Positions 8,492 to 15,362 of a DNA stretch of 26,392 nt are shown one piece after another. The DNA comes from Actinomycetes bacterium. GTDB taxonomy: Bacteria; Actinomycetota; Actinomycetes; Propionibacteriales; Propionibacteriaceae. Under the pieces are notes generated by a model. It did not search any database and was not told where the DNA came from. It saw only the letters and a program-made list of their open reading frames with translations. The stretch is taken from the NCBI GenBank assembly GCA_023458095.1, contig JAEXAS010000008.1:1-26392 (forward strand), given 5' to 3'. The translations under genes and the position numbers were made by a program. Within the stretch, counting starts at the first letter, position 1. Every line of letters starts with the position of its first letter.

Positions 8492-9274
8492 GTGAATTCC
8501 ATCTTCGGAGCGGATTGGGGTGCCGAGGTTGCTGCGGCAGCCGGGTGGCCCTGGACATCGGTGAGCACCGTCGACACCACCGGATCGACCAATGCCGACT
8601 TGGTTGCCCAGGCCCGTGGCGGAGCGCCGTCGGGCACGGTCTTGGTGGCCGCCCATCAAAGCGGCGGACGTGGACGGCTGGACCGCACGTGGACCGCTCC
8701 GCCGGGAACATCGCTGGCGATCTCGGCGCTGTTGCGGCCACCTGAGCAGGTGCCGATCATGCGCTGGCTGTGGCTGCCGCTGCTGACTGGTTTGGCCGTC
8801 GTTGACGCAGTGGGGGTGGCCACGGGTGTGGCGGCGACCGTGAAATGGCCCAACGACGTTCTGATCGACGGTCGCAAGTTGTGCGGAATCTTGTCGGAGC
8901 GTGTCGTTGATCCGCGCGGCGACGCCGCCGTGATCGGGATGGGCATCAACACCCGGCTGCGGGGTGATCAACTACCCGTTCCCACGGCCACCTCGCTGGC
9001 GTTGGCCGGGGTCGAGGTCGACGAGCGGGAGTTGGTGGTGGCCGTCCTTGCCGCCCTGGGCCAGTGGTATCGCCGCTGGCTGGACGAGGAGGACTTTGCC
9101 GATGCCATGACTCAGCGCTGCAGCACCGTCGGTCGATTGGTGCGGGTGGAGTTGGGTGCCGGCCGCACTGCCGTGGGAACCGCAGTCGGCATCGACAGCG
9201 ACGGCCGCCTGCTGGTGGACGTGGACGAGAAGCGGCAGGCGTTTTCCGCCGGTGACGTGGTCCACCTGCGGTGA
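8492..9274 (+). CDS. birA: Biotin--[acetyl-CoA-carboxylase] ligase (no HTH domain)
   Basis: Activates biotin with ATP to biotinyl-AMP and attaches it to the carrier lysine of AccA3 (Lys549). The 260-residue protein contains the substrate-entry motif TTGSTN (29-34), the adenylate-binding loop GGRGRLDRTW (58-67) and KWPNDVLIDGRKLCGIL (118-134) with the catalytic lysine region. A small C-terminal SH3-like domain ends the protein. There is no N-terminal winged helix, so it should be a pure ligase (group I type) and not a biotin-operon repressor. The GTG start lies 6 nt after TAGGCT and has no Shine-Dalgarno sequence. It is divergent from accD across 48 bp, which couples ligase and carboxylase genes physically. 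Confidence 0.95.
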   Translation: MNSIFGADWGAEVAAAAGWPWTSVSTVDTTGSTNADLVAQARGGAPSGTVLVAAHQSGGRGRLDRTWTAPPGTSLAISALLRPPEQVPIMRWLWLPLLTGLAVVDAVGVATGVAATVKWPNDVLIDGRKLCGILSERVVDPRGDAAVIGMGINTRLRGDQLPVPTATSLALAGVEVDERELVVAVLAALGQWYRRWLDEEDFADAMTQRCSTVGRLVRVELGAGRTAVGTAVGIDSDGRLLVDVDEKRQAFSAGDVVHLR

Positions 9275-9309
9275 GGGGTGTGGGTCCGGTGTTGCCGGGC
9301 ACGGTGTGC

Positions 9310-9315
9310 CACGAT
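9310..9315 (+). promoter_or_regulatory. Possible -10 box (CACGAT) before the PH-domain gene
   Basis: CACGAT ends 6 nt before the ATG at 9322. It departs from TAnnnT at the first base, so this leaderless start is only tentative. A small hairpin GGCAC-GGT-GTGCC (9298-9310) lies directly before it. Confidence 0.3.
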
Positions 9316-9321
9316 TGAGCC

Positions 9322-9858
9322 ATGGGACTTTCTGCACACCTGCTGGGGCAGGGCGAAACCGAGGTCTTGCATTTGCGCACCCACATCAAGGCGTTGATCT
9401 GGCCCGCGATCGTGGTGCTGCTGGTGGCTGTGGCTACCGGGCTGGCCTTGGCCTGGGTTCCGGCCGCTCAACTGTTCTGGGCCGGCTGGTTGATCGGGGC
9501 GGTCGCCGTGGTGGCCCTCATCGGTGGTGCTTTGGTTCCCTTTGTGCGGTGGTGGACGGCGACCTACACCTTCACCAATCGTCGCATCATCACCCGGCAC
9601 GGCATCATCACCAAGCGGGGCCATGACCTGCCGCTGAGTCGTATCGCGAATGTCGCCTACGAGCAGTCCCTCACCGACCGCATGTTCGGCTGCGGCACCC
9701 TGCAGCTCACGACCTCGGCCGAGGAGCCGGTGACCTTGCATGACATTCCTGATGTCGAACGCGTTCATGTGGTGATGACCGAGTTACTGTTCAACGGCGG
9801 ACAGCCCGTCCAGTCTGCCCAGCCCGGCGTGAGCACACCCGAGCAGCACGACGAGTGA
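9322..9858 (+). CDS. Membrane protein with bacterial PH domain (bPH2/YdbS type)
   Basis: A 178-residue membrane protein. Two hydrophobic helices (about 29-48 and 51-73) are followed by a cytoplasmic bacterial pleckstrin-homology-like domain (about 75-155). Recognisable family segments are TATYTFTNRRIITRHGIITKR (given by its ends TATYTFTNRR and RHGIITKR) and the DLPLSRI/V-type stretch DLPLSRIANV. Its molecular function is not known. In mycobacteria the equivalent gene also lies between birA and the GtrA gene. The ATG has no Shine-Dalgarno sequence. Its stop codon overlaps the next start (GTGA), so it is co-translated with the GtrA protein. Confidence 0.85.
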   Translation: MGLSAHLLGQGETEVLHLRTHIKALIWPAIVVLLVAVATGLALAWVPAAQLFWAGWLIGAVAVVALIGGALVPFVRWWTATYTFTNRRIITRHGIITKRGHDLPLSRIANVAYEQSLTDRMFGCGTLQLTTSAEEPVTLHDIPDVERVHVVMTELLFNGGQPVQSAQPGVSTPEQHDE

Positions 9859-10307
9859 GCATCGATGAGCCGGTGACGCAGGAATCGCCGAAGGAACCGT
9901 CGTCTACGCGCACGGCATTGAAGACCCAGCTGTTTCGCTTCGTGGTGACCGGAGTCTTGGCCGCCATCGTCGACTTCGGTTTGCTGAATCTGTTCATGGC
10001 CGTCAGCCTGGGCTACGTGGTGTCGAAGGCGCTGTCCTTCGTTGCCGGCACCACCACTGCCTACCTCATCAATCGTCGCTGGACCTTCGCCGCGGGCCCC
10101 TCCAAACGTCGTTTTGCCGCAGTCGTCGTGCTGTACCTGCTGACCTTTGCGGTGCAGTGGGGATTGTGGGTGCTGTGCTATCCGTGGTTGCTCCAGGCCT
10201 CCGGTAACGAGATCGTGGCGCGCGTCGTCGGGTTCGTCATCGCCCAAGGTGTGGCCACGACGGTGAACTTCATCGTGCAGCGCACCGTGATCTTTGCCCG
10301 GGCTTGA
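9855..10307 (+). CDS. GtrA-family membrane protein
   Basis: A 150-residue, four-helix inner-membrane protein. It shows GtrA family features: LFRFVVTGVLAAIVDFGLLN near the start, TTAYLINRRWTF after the second helix, and VNFIVQRTVIF at the end. GtrA proteins are thought to help flip or present polyprenyl-phosphate-linked sugars to membrane glycosyltransferases. Here the partner could be any of the polyprenyl-dependent wall enzymes in the window, but that is inference. The GTG start overlaps the stop codon of the PH-domain gene. The gene converges on the WD40-like gene with a 9-nt gap. Confidence 0.88.
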   Translation: MSIDEPVTQESPKEPSSTRTALKTQLFRFVVTGVLAAIVDFGLLNLFMAVSLGYVVSKALSFVAGTTTAYLINRRWTFAAGPSKRRFAAVVVLYLLTFAVQWGLWVLCYPWLLQASGNEIVARVVGFVIAQGVATTVNFIVQRTVIFARA

Positions 10308-10316
10308 GTCGGTGAT

Positions 10317-11261
10317 TCAGGAGCGAATCTGTGGGGGATTGGACTCTCCGTGCTCAGCTGCGGAGTACACCACCCCGCTGTGAAGTCCGAACTTGTGCGC
10401 GGCTGGTTGGGTGCTGACCCTGAGCACTGTGTTGCTCGCGAGGTGCCATAAGGCGAGTTGATTCTGCTCGTACAGGGAATAGGTGAGTATCGCACCATCG
10501 GTACTGAAGGCGAGGCTGCCCGCCTCGGTGTCGGTGGGGGCGGTTGCCATCGCCGTGAAGGTTGAGGCGTCGAAGACCGTCACCACTGAGGGGCTGGTCG
10601 CCATAATCTGTGCCACCCGAGCACCGTCGGGCGACAGGGCGACCGTACTTCCGTAGCGAGCCGCAGTGGGCGCGCTGGCGATGAGCCGTCGGGCCGGGAT
10701 ATCCCAGATCTGGGTGTGCAGCGAGTACCCGGCCACAGCCAGCCGGGTTCCGTCGGCGCTGAACGACACGTTCGTAACGCTCCTGGACGGCACCGCTAGT
10801 GTGCCGACGAGCGCACCATCAGCAAGTCCCCACAGCTTCACCGCCGAGTCCCCCGACGTGGCGCTGAGCAAGGTGCGTCCGTCTGGGCTGAAGGCGAGGC
10901 AGGTGATGTTCGCCGGGGCGTCCGTAGACTGCTGGGCCGAGTCTTGGCGAATGGTGTGAATGGTCTCGCCCGTAAGCGAATCCACAACGAAGATCTCGCC
11001 ATGAGTGCCCGGGATGGCCAAGAGCCGATGATCGGAACTGCTGACAACCGGTGCCGCCGAGACGTCACCGACGCGCGGGCGGTTGCCCGGGGCTGGTGCG
11101 AGTTCAGCGGAAGTCGGGTAGGGGCGCGGTGCGGAGGTTGCGCAGCCAGTGACCATGATCGCACCGGCGAGGATGGTTGCCGTGCGGAGTAGCCGACGGC
11201 CCTGTGAGCGAACCGTCGCATGCCGTGGTCGGCCTTCGGCTTCGGGGAATGGCTTAGCCAC
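10317..11261 (-). CDS. WD40-like beta-propeller lipoprotein
   Basis: Predicted surface lipoprotein of about 314 residues. After a basic N-terminus (SQGRRLLR) come a hydrophobic stretch and a lipobox VTGC with the lipid Cys at residue 40. The rest shows WD40/YVTN-like repeats: CLAFSPDGRTLLSA...KLWGL, NVSFSADGTRLAVA...QIWDI, TVALSPDGARVA...TVFDA and SLAFSTDGAIL...ALWHL. That is at least four clear blades and probably a full propeller, usually a protein-binding platform. The GTG at 11261 is the best start for a lipoprotein signal, but the frame is open to an ATG at 11393, so the start is uncertain. GC content is patchy (some lines near 52%). The gene sits where purK is expected in the conserved order. 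Its partner is unknown. Confidence 0.7.
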   Translation of the reverse strand: MAKPFPEAEGRPRHATVRSQGRRLLRTATILAGAIMVTGCATSAPRPYPTSAELAPAPGNRPRVGDVSAAPVVSSSDHRLLAIPGTHGEIFVVDSLTGETIHTIRQDSAQQSTDAPANITCLAFSPDGRTLLSATSGDSAVKLWGLADGALVGTLAVPSRSVTNVSFSADGTRLAVAGYSLHTQIWDIPARRLIASAPTAARYGSTVALSPDGARVAQIMATSPSVVTVFDASTFTAMATAPTDTEAGSLAFSTDGAILTYSLYEQNQLALWHLASNTVLRVSTQPAAHKFGLHSGVVYSAAEHGESNPPQIRS

Positions 11262-11407
11262 GTGATGTTCTCGATCCTCACCAGCGGATGCTGCTGACGA
11301 CCATAGGTCGCAGGCGTGGCCCGACCAAGGGCAGAAATCTCCCGCGCTCCTTGTCCGTGCGGTCCTGACCGATCCCAACTGCTGTGGGACCACCCGAACC
11401 TAGACAC

Positions 11408-12124
11408 CTACAGGACGGTCATCTCCTGCGGCTCCACCAGGACGCCGGAGGACGTCGGCAGGTCGGAGGGCATGACCCGGTAGACGCGCTTGCCTCGCGC
11501 CTCGGCCAGGTAGGTGGTGGGGACGCCATCGATGAAGTGGATGCCGGCACCGTCGTCGGCGGCGAAACCACCAGGAAGATCACCGGCGGCGACCGCCTCG
11601 GTGTAGGCCGGGGCGCGCTCGGCCTCACCGTCGAAGTGCGGGCAGAAGCTGCCGTCGAGAAGATCCAGGCCGCCGCGCCAGGCTCGATAGTCGCCGAAGG
11701 TGTCGGTGATACAGCCGCCATACCAGCAGGCTCCGCCGGCACCAACGCCGGCCAACACCACATCGCCCTGCTTGGCGCGGTTCTTGATGGCCTTGCCCAC
11801 ACCGTGGGCCTTCCACAGCGCCAGAAGATTCACGGTGTGCCCGCCGCCGACCAAAATGATGTCGGCATCGGCGATTCGGGCGATCGAATCGGTGGAGCTG
11901 CCGTCCCACAAAGTCAGCACCATGGTGCGCACGCCGAGAGTGCTGTAGGCCATGAGGAATTTGCTGATGTACTGCGGGTCATCGGCCGAAGCGGTGGGGG
12001 CAAAACAGACCAGCGGTGAACGCTTATCGCTGAGTTCAATCAGATACCGGTCAAAGTTCGTCGCAGCGCCGTGCTCCGACATCGAGAAGCCGCCGCCGCC
12101 CATGGTCACGATGTGTGTCGTCAT
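11408..12124 (-). CDS. Peptidase E (S51)-like protein lacking the catalytic serine
   Basis: A 238-residue cytoplasmic protein of the S51/glutamine-amidotransferase-like fold. Family segments are visible: MGGGGFS near the start, LVCFAPTASAD, ILVGGGHTVNLLALW, and ACWYGG followed by DDGAGIHFID. In active members the nucleophile elbow reads G-x-S-A-G. Here it reads AGVGAGGACW with Gly (codon GGT) in place of Ser, so Asp-dipeptide hydrolysis by the usual mechanism should be impossible. The ATG at 12124 is chosen because CACAAT ends 6 nt upstream (leaderless) and the protein then begins as in the family. The open frame beyond it to 12523 is spurious. It is divergent from purE. Confidence 0.8.
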   Translation of the reverse strand: MTTHIVTMGGGGFSMSEHGAATNFDRYLIELSDKRSPLVCFAPTASADDPQYISKFLMAYSTLGVRTMVLTLWDGSSTDSIARIADADIILVGGGHTVNLLALWKAHGVGKAIKNRAKQGDVVLAGVGAGGACWYGGCITDTFGDYRAWRGGLDLLDGSFCPHFDGEAERAPAYTEAVAAGDLPGGFAADDGAGIHFIDGVPTTYLAEARGKRVYRVMPSDLPTSSGVLVEPQEMTVL

Positions 12125-12130
12125 GCTGCA

Positions 12131-12136
12131 ATTGTG
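12131..12136 (-). promoter_or_regulatory. Candidate -10 box of the peptidase-E-like gene
   Basis: Minus-strand CACAAT is followed by 6 nt and the ATG at 12124. The match is close to TATAAT apart from the first base and one internal base, and the spacing suits a leaderless mRNA. Confidence 0.4.
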
Positions 12137-12274
12137 GCAGGTCCGCAGCCCACCTGAGGACAAACCAGATACTGCGGACAGCAGCAATGGGCCGTGGCCG
12201 ACCCTGGTGCGCGGGGAGAGTTTTGGAGCCCGACCGCTCCCGGCGCGAAGATGGGTGACGACAGCGCAGCGCAT

Positions 12275-12300
12275 CGGGCCGGAGGAGGCCCGCGAGGAGG
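12275..12300 (+). promoter_or_regulatory. purE leader hairpin and strong ribosome binding site
   Basis: CGGGCC and GGCCCG (12275-12280 and 12287-12292) form a 6-bp GC stem with loop GGAGGA. The true Shine-Dalgarno sequence GAGGAGG follows at 12294-12300, 7 nt before the GTG. The stem leaves that site free, so it may mark a weak pause or a decoy. The remaining 12137-12274 stretch shows no confident promoter. Confidence 0.4.
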
Positions 12301-12307
12301 AGACCCC

Positions 12308-12802
12308 GTGAGTGAAACACCCGTGATCGGAATCGTGATGGGCTCGGATTCGGACTGGCCGATCATGAGCGCCGCAGCCGAGGCGGTATCCGAGTTCGGC
12401 CTGGGCTATGAGGCCGATGTGATCAGCGCCCACCGCATGCCCGACGAGTGCATCGCCTGGGGACGCAGCGCCCGCGAGCGGGGTTTGAAGGTGATTATCG
12501 CCGGGGCCGGCGGTGCCGCGCACCTGCCCGGGGTCCTGGCCGCGGTCACCCCGCTGCCGGTGATCGGCGTGCCGGTGGCTTTGAAGGTGCTCGACGGCAT
12601 GGATTCGCTGCTTTCCATCGTCCAGATGCCCGCAGGGGTCCCGGTCGCCACCGTGGGGATTGGCAATGCGCGCAACGCGGGTCTGCTGGCCGTGCGGATG
12701 CTGGCCGCCAGCGATCCGCAGCTTGCTGACAAAGTCGTCGAATTCCAGGCGCAGTTGCGCGACGCGGCCCGGGCCAAGGGTGCCAAGGTTCGGGGTTTGT
12801 GA
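12308..12802 (+). CDS. purE: N5-carboxyaminoimidazole ribonucleotide mutase, class I PurE
   Basis: Converts N5-CAIR, the product of PurK, into CAIR in purine synthesis. The 164-residue protein has the full class I signature: MGSDSDWPIM near the start, ISAHRMPDE with the catalytic His, AGAGGAAHLPGV, and DSLLSIVQMPAGVPVATV. Class I enzymes need PurK, yet no purK lies in the window, and its usual place is filled by the two genes at 10317-12124. The GTG at 12308 is preferred because of GAGGAGG 7 nt upstream. An in-frame ATG at 12194 would add 38 residues with no family likeness. Confidence 0.93.
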   Translation: MSETPVIGIVMGSDSDWPIMSAAAEAVSEFGLGYEADVISAHRMPDECIAWGRSARERGLKVIIAGAGGAAHLPGVLAAVTPLPVIGVPVALKVLDGMDSLLSIVQMPAGVPVATVGIGNARNAGLLAVRMLAASDPQLADKVVEFQAQLRDAARAKGAKVRGL

Positions 12803-12900
12803 TCTGCGCGTAGTCCTTCTGATCGGCGGCGCGGCGGCCGGATCGCCTTGAGCGAGCGGGCAATACTGATATCGGCTGTCCGCCGAGCCTCAGGAGTTTT

Positions 12901-14376
12901 ATGACTGCCACCACCGCCGCTACGCTGCCGCCGCCGCTGCAGCGTAGCCGGGGCATTTCGCTGCGTCGTGGTCTGGTGCTGATGGGCTTTTCGCTCCTCA
13001 TCCCCGGGATCGCTCAAGCGGTCGCGGGCAACCGCAAGCTGGGCCGCATCGCGGTGAAGACCTGGTTGGCGCTGATTCTGCTGATCGTGGCGGTCGGCAT
13101 CGTGGCGATTCCGTTCCGCAATTTTGTCATCGCGTTGTATGCCAACCCGATCACGTTGACTGTGTTGCAGGTCGGCGTTCTGGTTTATGGCATCGCCTGG
13201 GCGCTGCTGCTCTTGGACGCCTGGCGCATCGCGGATCCGCGGGCCATGTCCCGGCTCGGGGCGATCATCTCCGGTGCGCTGGCGCTGATCCTGGCCAGCA
13301 CCGGCGCCACCGTGGCGTGGACGGCATCGGGCATCTTCGATGCGCAGCGATCGCTCATCGGAGACGTCTTCGGCGGTGGCGGCAACACCCAGGCCGTCGA
13401 CGGACGCTACAACGTGCTACTGCTGGGTGGGGACGCAGGCAAGGGGCGCGAGGGTCTGCGTCCAGACTCGATGACGGTGGCCAGCATTGACGCCCGAACC
13501 GGGCGCACGGTCTTGTTCAGCCTGCCCCGAAACCTGCAGCGGGCGCCGTTCCCCGCCGACTCTCCACTGCACGATCTGTACCCGCATGGCTATTACTGCC
13601 CGGAGAAGGCGGTGGCCGATCTGTGCATGCTCAACGGCATCTACACCCTGGCCCAGCAGCACAAGGATCTGTTCCCGGGCGTGAAGTACCCAGGAGTCGA
13701 GGCAACCCGCAGCTCCATCGAGGAGATCCTGGGCCTCAAGATCAACTACTGGGCGATGATCGATCTGAAGGGCTTTGAGAAGCTGATTGACGCCGTCGGC
13801 GGGATCACCTTGGATGTCGGCAAGAAGGTGCCGATCGGCAGCCTGCACAGCCCCAAGGGCGTCTACGGCTGGATCAAAGCGGGCAAGAACCAGCACCTCA
13901 ATGGCTTCCAGGCACTGTGGTTCGCACGCTCCCGGGAGTACTCCAGCGACTATGAGCGCATGATCCGGCAGAAGTGTGTGATGAATGCCATGCTCAAGCA
14001 GCTCGATCCGGCGACGGTGGTCACCAAGTTCCAGAAGTTGGCCGACGCAGGCAAACAGATCGTGGCGACCAACCTGCCTGCTGATCAGATCGGCCCGATG
14101 ATGGACCTGGCCATGAAAGCCAAGGCGCTGCCGATGGCCTCGGTCAGTTTCACCCCACCCACCTTGAAGGCCCTCAGCGGGAGCTATCCCACCGTCAACC
14201 CGGACTTCGCCGATATTCGCAAAGTGGTGGCCGATGCGATTGAAGCCAGTGAGTCCCTGGATCAACCCGGCAGCCAGACCAGTGCGTCGTCCTCGGCGAC
14301 CCCAAAGAAGAAAAAGAGCACCAAGAAGGCCACCACCAAGACCGACAACCTCGATGCGATCTGCAAGGTCAGCTGA
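12901..14376 (+). CDS. LytR-CpsA-Psr family cell-wall glycopolymer ligase
   Basis: Predicted to transfer polyprenyl-pyrophosphate-linked glycopolymers onto peptidoglycan outside the membrane. The 491-residue protein has four N-terminal hydrophobic helices (about 24-42, 55-73, 86-106, 119-141), more than the single helix of most family members. An extracytoplasmic LCP domain (about 168-400) follows. Typical LCP segments are YNVLLLGGDAG, RPDSMTVASID and SLPRNL, with acidic/basic residues that bind pyrophosphate and metal, and later ALWFARSR and YERMIRQ. The C-terminus is a Ser/Lys-rich tail (PKKKKSTKKATTK) that may contact wall polymers or the membrane. AGGAG lies 4 nt before the ATG. It corresponds in position to mycobacterial Rv3267. 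It nearly abuts the next, convergent gene (1 nt gap). Confidence 0.9.
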   Translation: MTATTAATLPPPLQRSRGISLRRGLVLMGFSLLIPGIAQAVAGNRKLGRIAVKTWLALILLIVAVGIVAIPFRNFVIALYANPITLTVLQVGVLVYGIAWALLLLDAWRIADPRAMSRLGAIISGALALILASTGATVAWTASGIFDAQRSLIGDVFGGGGNTQAVDGRYNVLLLGGDAGKGREGLRPDSMTVASIDARTGRTVLFSLPRNLQRAPFPADSPLHDLYPHGYYCPEKAVADLCMLNGIYTLAQQHKDLFPGVKYPGVEATRSSIEEILGLKINYWAMIDLKGFEKLIDAVGGITLDVGKKVPIGSLHSPKGVYGWIKAGKNQHLNGFQALWFARSREYSSDYERMIRQKCVMNAMLKQLDPATVVTKFQKLADAGKQIVATNLPADQIGPMMDLAMKAKALPMASVSFTPPTLKALSGSYPTVNPDFADIRKVVADAIEASESLDQPGSQTSASSSATPKKKKSTKKATTKTDNLDAICKVS

Positions 14377-14377
14377 C

Positions 14378-15244
14378 TCACAAAGTGCCTGAGCCCAGAA
14401 TGGCGAAGACCCATTTCCCGACCGTCGAGGTCAACTCTCGCCCGGTGGGGAAATCCTGGTCACGAGTCATGACACACATTCGGTAATCGCGGCCGTCACC
14501 ACTGACGGTGCCCATCGAGTTCACCGCCCACAGCCCGTCACTGGACTTGAACTGCACCCAGCCGTTCTTGAGATGGACAGTGACCTGATCGGACTTCGGC
14601 TGGCCCACGCCCCAGGTCTGATCGGCTTCAACCTCGCCCATGAGTGTGTAGATGTAGGCGCATTCGTCCTTGGTCAAGGCGGTGGTGTCGCCCGTGGCCA
14701 GGGCGGTAGCCAAGATCCCCTGGTCTGACGGGGTGGTCCAAGTCCAACTCCACTGGTCGGCCTTGTTCGCATCGAGGTGGGTGTGCTTCATCCCCAACTC
14801 GGCGGCCAACACGGGGTAATCCTGGTACCCGGCGTAATCCCACAGTGCCGATGCCGCCTCGTTGTCGGAGTTGGTGATCGCCTTGCGTGCCTGCTCGGCG
14901 TGCTCGGCGCTCAGCGGATGACCGTCGGCGCGAGCCTTTCGCAAGGCCATCGCCACGATCATCGGCTTTGCCATCGAAGCGCTCTGGCTGGCGTAGTCGC
15001 CGGAGTAGCTGTAGCTGCGTCCGGTGCGTACATCGGTGATGAAAACCCCAAAGTTGCGGTTGCCGGCACTGATGACGCTCAGCGCCTGATCCAGCTGATT
15101 GCGGATCGGTCCGGTGGGGGAGGGGCTGGGTTCGGGAATCGCCGGCACCGCCTCCGTGCAGGCCGCCAAGCCGGTGATGGCGATGCCGGAGATGACCACC
15201 CCGGCTGTGGTCAGAAAGGAACGACGTGAGATGCCAAGGTCCAT
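14378..15244 (-). CDS. Tat-type lipoprotein of the class A beta-lactamase/serine hydrolase fold
   Basis: A 288-residue exported protein. The N-terminus has a twin-arginine motif (SRRSFL, 6-11), a hydrophobic stretch and a lipobox LAAC with Cys29, so it should be a Tat-exported lipoprotein. The domain has the serine-hydrolase motifs SMAK (Ser90, Lys93) and SDN (126-128). A KTG-like HLKNG triad lies near 225-230. It could be a beta-lactamase, but such proteins next to cell-wall genes may instead act on peptidoglycan or be non-catalytic; the substrate is not shown. The ATG at 15244 has GAGGA about 10 nt upstream. An earlier in-frame ATG (15295) would add residues that spoil the signal peptide. 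It is divergent from manC. Confidence 0.82.
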   Translation of the reverse strand: MDLGISRRSFLTTAGVVISGIAITGLAACTEAVPAIPEPSPSPTGPIRNQLDQALSVISAGNRNFGVFITDVRTGRSYSYSGDYASQSASMAKPMIVAMALRKARADGHPLSAEHAEQARKAITNSDNEAASALWDYAGYQDYPVLAAELGMKHTHLDANKADQWSWTWTTPSDQGILATALATGDTTALTKDECAYIYTLMGEVEADQTWGVGQPKSDQVTVHLKNGWVQFKSSDGLWAVNSMGTVSGDGRDYRMCVMTRDQDFPTGRELTSTVGKWVFAILGSGTL

Positions 15245-15350
15245 CAGAATGAGTCCTCTTCGATTGCCCGGGGTAATCATGCCATCTCGTGGCAATCGGT
15301 TCCCGCAGGAGCTTGGCCGCGTGTGGGATGCAGGGGGTTGTCCGACGCCC

Positions 15351-15356
15351 TAGGCT
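15351..15356 (+). promoter_or_regulatory. TAGGCT -10 box of leaderless manC
   Basis: TAGGCT is followed by exactly 6 nt and then the GTG at 15363. No ribosome binding site is present, as expected for a leaderless message. Confidence 0.65.
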
Positions 15357-15362
15357 CAACGC

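Noticed and set aside
12194..12307. In-frame N-terminal extension of purE
   Set aside because: The 38 extra residues have no PurE likeness, and a strong GAGGAGG sits just before the GTG at 12308.
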